Source: Entamoeba invadens IP1 (lineage: Eukaryota > Evosea > Mastigamoebida > Endamoebidae). From it: a stretch of 64,000 nucleotides of DNA. The notes beneath the pieces were generated by a model. The model did not search any database, was not told the origin of the DNA, and saw only the letters and a list, made by a program, of their open reading frames with translations. Positions 54,741 to 62,824 of the stretch are shown piece after piece. Where the stretch lies: the NCBI RefSeq assembly GCF_000330505.1, contig NW_004443506.1, positions 132,206-196,205 on the forward strand. Reading direction: 5' to 3'. The translations under genes were made by a program, and so were the position numbers. Within the stretch, counting starts at the first letter, position 1, and the number at the start of each line of letters is the position of its first letter.

Positions 54741-56061
54741 CATCTGAAAAAGAATTGATGAGCAAACCTGCCCCAGAGAAGAAGAAGGACAAGAAGCGCT
54801 GGTTTTTCAAGAAGTCGAAAAAAGAGGAAGATTTTCTGATCAGTGAGCCGATGGATTTCAAACAGACTCAACACGTCTATTTAGGAGAAGCTGGTCTTCA
54901 AGGACTTCCCCCCGAGTGGACAGCGCGACTTAAAAAGGGAGGAGTATCTGACAAAGACATAGCCGAGCACAAAGAAGTGTGTGGGCAAATAGCCAAAATT
55001 GAAGTTGACCAAGGTGCGAAGAGTCGGTTATGTAATGCGAAGAGTGAAGAGAAAGAGGAAGTGATAGATTTAAAGAGTTTTACAACGCAAAGTGATCCCG
55101 ACGAGAATTACGAGAACCTTGCGAAGATGGAAAATGGTGATGAAGATGAGTATATGGCAACTCGGAAGAGTGATGGGTTAGAAGTTTCACTTCGTCGGAT
55201 AGGGGTGACTGATAAGAACAAGAAAGTGATAGTTCGCGAGGTATCTGTTTTAAAGAAGTGTTCTAATGAGAACATCTTGAAGTATGTTGAGTGTTATTTG
55301 ATTAATGATATGTTATGGTTAGTCACCGAATTAATGGATTTCGGCGAATTAACGAATTTAATCGACTTACATCAATCCCTTCCAATGCTAGAAATGCATA
55401 TCGCTTATGTTATGGACCATTTGGTCGATGCTTTGTGTTATATTCACTCAATCGGATATATCCACAGAGACATCAAATCAGATAATTTACTCGTCAAAAA
55501 AGATGGCATCATTAAATTGGCCAATTTCGGTTCAGTCGCCTTCGTCGATGAAAAACATCCAACAAGAAATTCAGTCATCGGAACGCCTTTTTGGATGTCT
55601 CCAGAAGTTTGTTATTTGTATATGGCTTTTAACTAATAAGAAATAACTTTGGTAGTATAGTTAAAATATAATTTGATCTATAGTTAATCCGCTCAATGGA
55701 CTACGGAAATAAAGTCGACACGTGGTCACTCGGTGTCACCTGTTTTGAGTGCGCCCATGGTGCTCCCCCTTATATCGATTTACCACCAATGAAAGCAATG
55801 CTTCAAATCACTACAAAAGGGATGCCTGACCTCGAAGGACAGTGGTCCGACAATTTTAAGAAATTCTTTGGCGATTGTTGCCAAAGTGATGTCGAAAAGA
55901 GACCAACCGAAACTCAACTCAAAAATTACGAATTCTTAAAGGAAAAATGTACGAAAGAGGAATTTGCAGATCTCGTCAAAAAAGCAGTCGTTTTGGTCGA
56001 TGAAGAAAAAGATGACGATGGACTCCCAACAAATGAGGAGCAAGAAAAACAGGAGATATAA
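54689..56061 (+). CDS. PAK-family pseudokinase, 2 exons, 431 aa
   Basis: Exons are 54689-55606 and 55684-56061. The 77-base intron is GTTTGT...TATAG, and the join restores MSPELIRSMDYGNKVDTWSLGV. A PBD/CRIB-like motif (ISEPMDF..TQHV, residues 51-63) indicates binding to Rac/Cdc42-type GTPases, although the first CRIB His is Gln. The kinase domain has HRDIKSDN (259-266), GTPFWMSPE and DTWSLGV as in PAK. However, the glycine loop is absent, the ATP-binding Lys is Arg169 (EVSLRR) and DFG is NFG (279-281). It is therefore probably catalytically dead and acts as a scaffold (inference). The N-terminal half between CRIB and kinase is acidic and disordered. Confidence 0.88.
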
Positions 56062-56194
56062 AATGATAATGGACGTTTTTGTGATTTAATTTTACTACTA
56101 TGTTATACTATAATTTATAGTATTTTATTATTATATTATTATTATAAAAATCAAAAAATAGGTATAGTTGTATAAAACTAATAAAAATAGTAAA

Positions 56195-57781
56195 TTAATT
56201 CGCATTTCGCCACCACCTCAAAATCTCGTGTTGTCGATCTTTAATCATTTTTTGTACCGAAAACGATTGGAGATTTTCGATGAGAGAATTTGCGGCGGTT
56301 TCTTCTGATTTCCCAAGCAAAAAGGCTTTTGCAATACAATCAGAGACAGATTCCTCATTGAACTCTTGATCAAACAAAAACGAAAGATTTATTATTCTCA
56401 AAATCATTCCAACTTTTCGACGCAAAACGATAAAGCCCTCACAACTCGTTTTGACAAATGCATCCCACCCATTCATTTCTTCACCAATCGAGACCGTGAA
56501 CTTTTTAAGTTCGTTTCTCACACAATTCGGAACGGCAAACCGATTTGCGTCAAAATGTGGGCGGCGATTGAGTAAATATCCAAAATCAATCTGAAAAAAG
56601 GTCCCATTGTCAATCTCAAATTTCATATTCTCAAGATGTCTATCACGAAGACCAATTATATATCCGCCGACAAATCTCTTTGTTAATTTTCTATATTATA
56701 GTCGATAGTTTCATTCTCATCTCTTTTAACCATTAATTATAAGTAAAAATATTAACATAACGAGTAAAAACAAAGCCACAAACCCACCCGCAAGTGTCTC
56801 GATGATTTTCTCTTTTTTACTCAACGACCAAAGTGAGATGTTGACTTTACTTGCGCACGTTTCGCAATGAAGTCCATAAAGCATTTCAAGTTCTCTCCCG
56901 TCAATACAAGCGGTCGAGTTCTTGTGCGTTTCGCAATTAACAAAAGTGTCGGGATTACCGCGAATCTCGATTAGACCGCTATTATTGAAAGGAATCACTT
57001 GATATGTTGCTGCAATGGGATAGATGTGAGCATGTTCGGAAGACTTGAAAAGGGTGTGCGACGACCAAATCGCGTTGAAAACGGTGAACGAAAGTTGTGC
57101 GGCGGTATCCGTTCGAAGGTCATCTCCCTCTTTGTAAAGATAATTGAACTTATGTACACTTTGCGTTTTGTCATCGAAAAAGTGAAACTCGAGCTGAATT
57201 GGGCGGAGTGTTGACGTATACCGTTTCACAGGACAAATCTTGATAAGTTTCCCTTTTCCAAAAAAGTAATCTGAAATATCAAGTTCTAGTGGTGGAACGA
57301 GCAGGACGTCTGGGGATAGATAAAGGCTGGAAAACCAGAGCAATATCTGTGTCAGCTTGGTTGTCATTTCCTCCACCTTTTGAGACTTGTCAGAAAGAGT
57401 GGAAATAAGACTTACCAAACCACACTCAAAGGAATTGGAAGTCTTCAACCCCAAACTGCTTACCCGCTTCTCGGAATATTTTTTGAAATCTTCGGAACAA
57501 CAAAAACAACAATTGACATTCTTGTGAAGTAGCATCAAACGAAATAACACCCTGTCGTTCCGCTGAGCGCACTGAGTAATTTCGTTAAAAAGGCTGTTTT
57601 TGTACTGACCCCTTTCTTGACTTGTTATGTAAAATATAATTAAAGGGAGAAACTGGATAAATCCCGACTCATTGGCATCAAGAAAACTTGTTAGTGAATC
57701 AGGTTCCAGGTCTCCCATCGAAACGTGATCTAAAAAGTCAAGCAATTTTTCATTGTGTTTTGCTTTGTTTATTTCTTCCAT
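56195..57781 (-). CDS. Compact phosphoinositide 3/4-kinase, 2 exons, 497 aa
   Basis: Exons are 56784-57781 and 56195-56690 (1494 coding bases). The intron is GTTTGT...ATAG, and the join gives ETLAGGKLTKRFVGGYIIGLRDRHLEN across the junction, exactly the catalytic-loop context of the PI3K/PI4K superfamily. Catalytic elements are the N-lobe YLYKEGDDLRTDTAAQL (residues about 215-231), catalytic loop GLRDRHLEN and FFQIDFGYLL with the DFG-equivalent. The first 150 residues are helical, perhaps a remnant helical/PIK domain. No C2, Ras-binding or adaptor-binding domains, so it is much shorter than class I PI3Ks. Whether it makes PI3P or PI4P cannot be decided from the sequence. Confidence 0.88.
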
Positions 57782-58080
57782 TTTTTCCAGTTTTTAAGTT
57801 TTTCTTAATTCTTTTTTTCACCACTTTTTATTAAATCTTTATATAACTATTGTTATAATAAAATTAATATATAAAGTATAGTACAGAACCAGAGCTTTCA
57901 AAAGAAAACAATGTATTATGAAATTGTTAAAATTTATCAATATAAAGTAATACAACCAATAAACAACAATTACACAGTAAAAAAGGTAGTTAATTACTAG
58001 TAACATTTTTGCTATAATTAATAGTATTTTTTACAACCCCAAATAGTACATTAAACACGATTAAACTATTAGCAAGAAGT
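57782..58080. other. AT-rich spacer
   Basis: About 300 bases between the PI kinase leader and the TLDc gene end. No features seen. Confidence 0.45.
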
Positions 58081-58617
58081 TCACACGAATTGAGCGACAA
58101 CGAAATTTTTAGGGGTGAATCGAGTTGGGAAATGTGAACCAGACAAACAGTTAAGTCTTCCGCCATAGTTGTACCAATGTTGATCGCACCAAGCCATCGT
58201 CTTTTTATCTTCGACCCAAATACTCATCTCATTACCAAAAGCAAAGAGATAGTCCTGCCCATCATCATACAACTCAAATGCTCTTCCCTTTTCACCTTCG
58301 AATATAGGGAATCGACACATCCCTTCCAATCGCCCATTTGAACGTAATGAGAACATAAACGCACCCGGGTCTTCCGTGTAGAAGTTGCGCTTTGCTATTG
58401 GACTACTGACAAACCCTCCAAAGCGATTGCCATTGGTGTCTTCGGTGATCACCGCTAAGTTCTTTTTTGTAAATACACGCTGCCCAAAAAGTTGATTTGT
58501 CTTCCAGGAATCTATATCAGAGTCAAATATAATCGTGTCGTAATGTAGACCAGTCCACGTCTCAATCTGAAGAGCTTCATCATAGGAAAATATCTCATTC
58601 ACATCCGCAAACGGCAT
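58081..58617 (-). CDS. TLDc-domain protein, 178 aa
   Basis: A complete, intronless ORF that is essentially one TLDc-like domain. Family features are an N-terminal WTGLHYDTIIFDSDIDSW, central LAVITEDTNGNRFGGFVSSPI, then DPGAFMFSLRSNGRLEGMCRFP and LFAFGNEMSIWV, ending with GGRLNCLSGSHFPTRFTPKNFVVAQF. TLDc proteins elsewhere bind V-ATPase or protect against oxidative stress; Entamoeba has an expanded set of short versions. No other domains or signal peptide. It starts at ATG 58617, with TATA and GAAC elements upstream. Confidence 0.75.
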   Translation of the reverse strand: MPFADVNEIFSYDEALQIETWTGLHYDTIIFDSDIDSWKTNQLFGQRVFTKKNLAVITEDTNGNRFGGFVSSPIAKRNFYTEDPGAFMFSLRSNGRLEGMCRFPIFEGEKGRAFELYDDGQDYLFAFGNEMSIWVEDKKTMAWCDQHWYNYGGRLNCLSGSHFPTRFTPKNFVVAQFV

Positions 58618-58642
58618 TCAACGTCGTTTTTTCTTTTTTAAA

Positions 58643-58660
58643 GTTCTTTTGATTTTATAC
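58643..58660 (-). promoter_or_regulatory. TATA and GAAC elements of the TLDc gene
   Basis: GTATAAAATC (58651-58660) with GAAC (58643-58646) just downstream, 26-43 bases before the ATG at 58617. Confidence 0.55.
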
Positions 58661-59140
58661 CTCTTTTAATAAATCTATTCTTGTGGATACCTAAAGTTAT
58701 GTCTTGAGTTATTATTATTTACAGTTGAATTTGATTGGTATTACTATAAGTTTTAATTGTTCAATTAATTTGGTTTTTAAAACTCAGAATTTGATGTTAA
58801 ATCATATTTTTTAATATAATATATATATTATTATACTATAATAAACATAACTTATATCAATAGTAAATAAAGAATAAGGTATATATTAATATAATACTGG
58901 CACTTTAACATTCAAAATAATTTTGAAGTTATTTAATTGACTTGTTTATATATAGATATATTAAATAATGTTGAAATTATTGTTATTTTAGCCTGTGTAT
59001 TGTTATGTTCATAATAAACTTTTAAAAAATTGGAAATATATTTAATAAAATCGAGATTTCCCGATATTTAAACCACTCATTTTGTGTTCATTGTTATTCG
59101 AAATATAGAGAAGCATGAAAGATTATAAAGAGTGTAAGAA
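58661..59140. other. Spacer with a dispersed repeat copy
   Basis: AT-rich. It contains repeat copy 2 (58988-59106), which ends 35 bases before the tRNA gene. Confidence 0.5.
58988..59106 (+). repeat. Dispersed ~120-base repeat, copy 2
   Basis: Homologous to 41391-41510, with the same block order and small indels. Confidence 0.65.
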
Positions 59141-59211
59141 GCATTTGTGGTCTAAGGGCAGAATTCCACCCTTCCAAGGTGGAGATCCGGGTTCGAGTCC
59201 CGGCAAATGCA
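59141..59211 (+). tRNA. tRNA-Gly (anticodon UCC)
   Basis: Acceptor stem GCATTTG pairs with CAAATGC (59204-59210), with discriminator A at 59211. D-arm TGGTCTAAGGGCAGA. Anticodon stem CCACC/GGTGG holds loop CTTCCAA with anticodon TCC at 59173-59175. T-arm CCGGG-TTCGAGT-CCCGG carries the B-box GGTTCGAGTCC. No intron and no encoded CCA. A run of six T (59212-59217) directly follows as the Pol III stop. It stands alone here, not in a tandem array. Confidence 0.96.
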
Positions 59212-59217
59212 TTTTTT
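59212..59217 (+). terminator. Pol III T-run terminator of tRNA-Gly
   Basis: TTTTTT immediately after the discriminator base. Confidence 0.85.
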
Positions 59218-59338
59218 ATTTTTATATATTTTTAAATAGTATATTATTAGTTTTAAATGAATAGTAATAATTCAATACATTTGAATTAATAGTGAGTGTC
59301 ATATGAATAGAACAAAATAAAACTGAAATAAAAAATAC

Positions 59339-59572
59339 TTAGAATCCCCCTCTCAATCTCAAGACAAGATGGAGTGTGGATTCCTTTTGAATGTTGTAGT
59401 CAGAAAGTGTTTTACCTTCTTCAAGTTGTTTTCCAGCGAAGATGAGTCTCTGTTGGTCTGGTGGAATGCCTTCCTTTTCTTGAATTTTAGCCTTAATAGC
59501 ATCAATAGAATCGTTTGGTTCTACCTCCAAGGTGATTGTCTTTCCGGTGAGGGTCTTCACAAATATTTGCAT
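59339..59572 (-). CDS. Ubiquitin, single unit with Phe tail, 77 aa
   Basis: A single full ubiquitin repeat: [20 protein letters not shown] at the start and [10 protein letters not shown] followed by one Phe and a stop. Lys residues for chain building (6, 11, 27, 29, 33, 48, 63) are present. The Phe must be removed by a deubiquitinase to expose Gly76. No ribosomal-protein fusion and no further repeats, so it is a monomeric gene. Codon bias is that of a high-expression gene, with TATATAAAG and GGAAC elements upstream. Confidence 0.98.
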   Translation of the reverse strand: MQIFVKTLTGKTITLEVEPNDSIDAIKAKIQEKEGIPPDQQRLIFAGKQLEEGKTLSDYNIQKESTLHLVLRLRGGF

Positions 59573-59592
59573 TGATTTGTTTGTCTTCAGTT

Positions 59593-59609
59593 GTTCCGCC
59601 TTTATATAC
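59593..59609 (-). promoter_or_regulatory. TATA and GAAC elements of the ubiquitin gene
   Basis: TATATAAAG (59601-59609, minus strand), followed by GGAAC (59593-59597), 21-37 bases before the ATG at 59572. Confidence 0.7.
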
Positions 59610-59962
59610 TGTTTTGATTCTTAATTCCAAACCTCATACATTACACTTAGTATTTTTGATAGTTATTTAATTATAATAGTATAGATTCTTTTTCTATTTG
59701 GAGCAAAACTTCAAAAGGATGTGAGGAACAAATAACAAAAATTTAAAATGTTTTACCGAGTAAATTTTTGTGTATTAAAAATGTTTCGATTGGTAGTAAT
59801 ATTTCAATAAAAAAAACTAAAATATTAATGGTATAATAATTATTATGGAATAATATTTGTCTAGTTTTGCGACGACAAAAGAAATTATAGTTATTTATAT
59901 AGTTATTAATTTATTATTCAAAAGAATGATAATAAAGTATTGAACAAAAGAACACAACTTGT
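59610..59962. other. AT-rich spacer
   Basis: No features beyond A/T runs between the ubiquitin promoter and the next gene's 3' end. Confidence 0.45.
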
Positions 59963-62071
59963 TTATGATCGATTTTGTTCCTTTTGAATTTCGTTGATCT
60001 GCTTGTCTGTCACAATCGCAGCCTCTGTTGTTCCTGTTTTTTCAGTTGCGTAATTATCTGATGGTTCAACAAATGGATTACCAGATTCGTCTGCGAGGGT
60101 TTGTGATGTCTTTTTTTCTTCGTTGATCCCAGTCAACTCTTCCTTCTCTTTAATTTCATCGTCCTTAAAGACGTTATTGTTATTGTTTTTATTGACAATA
60201 TTGATTGCTGGCATGTTAATTGTTGGAGATGTCAATGATATTGGTTTCTCAGATGGCATTTGTTGGATGATGATTGGGCTCTGTTGAGAACTTTGTTGTT
60301 GTTGTTGTTGCTGTTGTTGAACAACGTTCATCATAAAGCTCTGTTGTTGCTGCTGTTGTTGTTGCATCATATTCATCATAGAGGCAAGAGCTGAAGTAGT
60401 TGCGTCTGCGTTTGAAGAACTTCCACTGTTTGATGGTTGTGATGGTGTCACAGGTGTAGGAACAGATGGAGCTGGCATTTGGATATTATTATTAATAGTT
60501 GGTGTGAACGTACCTGAGCTGACGGTGTTAGTAGGTGAAGCAGTGATAGTAGGAGTTATAGTGTTAGTTGGTGTGTAAGTGTTAGTGGGTGTATAACTCG
60601 GGGTATAACTTGGAGTGAAACTTGGAGTATAACTGATAGCTGGTGATGATTGAGTAGCTCCTGAATTAGATGAAGATGTGCTTGAAGTTGTTGATGAAGT
60701 AGAAGAAGGAGTTTCTTGGTTTCCACCGTTGCTTGAGTTTTGTGTGTTTTGAGTTGTAGATGATTGTGTATTTGTTGATGTCTGAGTTGAAGAAGAAGAC
60801 GTCGAACTGCTTCCCGATGCATGTGAAGTTGTAGTAGTAGTACTCCCACTGCTTGATCCATTTGAGTGAGAACACCCGCAGTGTGGGACTGGTAGAGATT
60901 GGCAACATTTGCATTTACATCCAAGACTCCAATAATATTTCTTCAATTTCTCGTACATCTTTCTTCTTTCTTCCGGACATTTAATTTTATCGAGTTTAGC
61001 CATCCATCCATTCTTCTTTAAATCTTTCTTAAACTTCTTCGCAAACAATTGAGTCAACGCCTTCTTTCCTTTCTTCGCAGCTTTCACAAAGGCAGACTCC
61101 AATTTCTTTCCAAACTTCTTCATGCCTTTAGTAATGGTCTTCACATACTTCTGAACTTTCATCTTCGCTTCAAACTTCTCCAATTTCTTTAAGGATTTTT
61201 TACTTGCCTTCTTCTTTTCTTTCTCCAGTCGTTTCTCTTCTTTTAATAATTTTCTCTTCTCTTTAGTTTCTTTTGCTTTCTGTTTGGCTAAATCTTTCTT
61301 TATCTTCTTCTCTTCTTTCTTAGCTTTTCGTTCCTCCTTTTTAATCTTCTTCTCAGATCTCTTTTTCTCTATCACTTTCTTTCGTTCCTCCTTTTTCGCT
61401 TTTCGTTCTTCTTTTTTAATCTTTTTCTCAGCTTTCTTCTTGTCAATCTTCACTTTCCGCTCTTCTTTCTTTTCTTTCCGTGTTTCTTTGGCAAGTTTCT
61501 TTTCCGCTTTTTTCTCATCAATAGTCTTTTTATGTTCTTCTTTCTGTAACTTCCGCTCTTGTTTCGCCAATTTCTTTTGCTCTTTCTTTTTCTCAATCTT
61601 CAATTTATATTCTTCTTTCTTGTTCTTGCGCTCCTCTTTCTTTACCTTTCGTTCCGCCTTCTTGTTTTTCGCCTTTTCTTTGTTCGCCTTTCGTTCCGCT
61701 TTCTCAGCTTTTTTTGCCTGTTTGGCAGCTTTCTTTTCGGCTCGTTTCGCTTTTGCTTTCTCTTTGTTGACTTTCTTCTCTTCTTTATAATGTTGGACAC
61801 TCTTCTTTTGAATTTTTTTCTCTTTCTTTGCAGTTTTCTTGCTCTCTTTCCGCTTGGGTTTGTCAGATTTTCTAGATGAACGTCGTGATTTATCGTCCAT
61901 CATATCTTCCCCAAATTCATCCAAATCAAAGTTCTCTTCTTCCTCTGCTTCTTCCAATTCAAAGTCATCTTCATCCTCCTCAAAGGTGTCGAAGACTAAA
62001 TCAGATTCATCGTCAAAATGTTCTGTTGCGATGTTCAACACGAATAACAGAGATAACAGTATCAATTTCAT
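59963..62071 (-). CDS. Secreted Lys/Glu-rich coiled-coil protein with Ser/Thr and Gln tracts, 702 aa
   Basis: I start at ATG 62071 (MKLILLSLLFVLNIATEHF) because it gives a clean signal peptide; the upstream frame lacks an ATG. Residues 18-60 are strongly acidic. Residues about 65-340 are an extreme Lys/Glu/Arg repeat region (units like KKEERKAKKEER), a charged single alpha-helix or coiled coil. A Cys cluster (LGCKCKCCQSLPVPHCGCSH, about 380-400) follows. Next is a Ser/Thr-rich stretch probably O-glycosylated, PSYTPSYTPTNTYTPT repeats, two Gln tracts (about 575-605) and a polar tail. It resembles Entamoeba KERP-type lysine/glutamate-rich surface proteins in composition; homology is unproven. 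Confidence 0.75.
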   Translation of the reverse strand: MKLILLSLLFVLNIATEHFDDESDLVFDTFEEDEDDFELEEAEEEENFDLDEFGEDMMDDKSRRSSRKSDKPKRKESKKTAKKEKKIQKKSVQHYKEEKKVNKEKAKAKRAEKKAAKQAKKAEKAERKANKEKAKNKKAERKVKKEERKNKKEEYKLKIEKKKEQKKLAKQERKLQKEEHKKTIDEKKAEKKLAKETRKEKKEERKVKIDKKKAEKKIKKEERKAKKEERKKVIEKKRSEKKIKKEERKAKKEEKKIKKDLAKQKAKETKEKRKLLKEEKRLEKEKKKASKKSLKKLEKFEAKMKVQKYVKTITKGMKKFGKKLESAFVKAAKKGKKALTQLFAKKFKKDLKKNGWMAKLDKIKCPEERRKMYEKLKKYYWSLGCKCKCCQSLPVPHCGCSHSNGSSSGSTTTTTSHASGSSSTSSSSTQTSTNTQSSTTQNTQNSSNGGNQETPSSTSSTTSSTSSSNSGATQSSPAISYTPSFTPSYTPSYTPTNTYTPTNTITPTITASPTNTVSSGTFTPTINNNIQMPAPSVPTPVTPSQPSNSGSSSNADATTSALASMMNMMQQQQQQQQSFMMNVVQQQQQQQQQSSQQSPIIIQQMPSEKPISLTSPTINMPAINIVNKNNNNNVFKDDEIKEKEELTGINEEKKTSQTLADESGNPFVEPSDNYATEKTGTTEAAIVTDKQINEIQKEQNRS

Positions 62072-62824
62072 GTCTATAATATGCTTTTTACAGTTCTCAT
62101 TCCAATGCAAATCTCATCTTGTCATCTCAATACCTTTGCATATTTCTACATTTTTTTATTATTTATTTTGGTTTTATTATAGTAACTGTTGGTAATATAT
62201 TTGGTATTCATTATTGAAGTTTTTTTTAATACTTTTTTCGAATTCTCCTTTTAATCAACAATCTAAAACATAATTAATATATCAATTTATTCATTCAAAA
62301 TTTCAGGATTACTTGTTGGGTTTTATTTTTTAATCTTTTCTTTTTCGGCGAAATCATGTTTCAAAAAAATAATTATTTTTGATTCGGTGTACTTTTGAGT
62401 TTGTTTTGTCAAGACTTTTTTATATTTTTTATTTAATGAAAAATATAGATAAATATTTGTAAAATAACGGGTTCTAATACTAATTTATTATTCGTTTTTT
62501 TGTGTAATTGTTTTATATTCATTGTTTTGCCTCTTTACATATTTTGTTCAAATATTTTTTTTAAATAATCATTTTTAACTATCGATACTGTTTTTATAAT
62601 TATATTTAAATAGATTACCCCATAAATAATTACTTTTTTTATAAATATTTATTTTTCAGACTTTTTTAATCTGTTTGGTAAGTTCCATTTATACCACTTT
62701 AAAGAATTTTGTATTATATTTTTAATATTTTTATAATATATATAATACTACAATAAAAAATAACATATCACTTTAGTCATGTTATTGATGCTTTGAATAA
62801 CACAATGAATAACAAAAAAATGAA
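62072..62824. other. AT-rich spacer
   Basis: No gene recognised. A GAAC motif (GAGAACTG, minus strand) lies about 20 bases before the ATG at 62071. Confidence 0.45.

Noticed and set aside
61284..61879. Phe/Ser/Leu-rich plus-strand frames
   Set aside because: They are the antisense of the Lys/Glu-rich repeat region of the minus-strand secreted protein.
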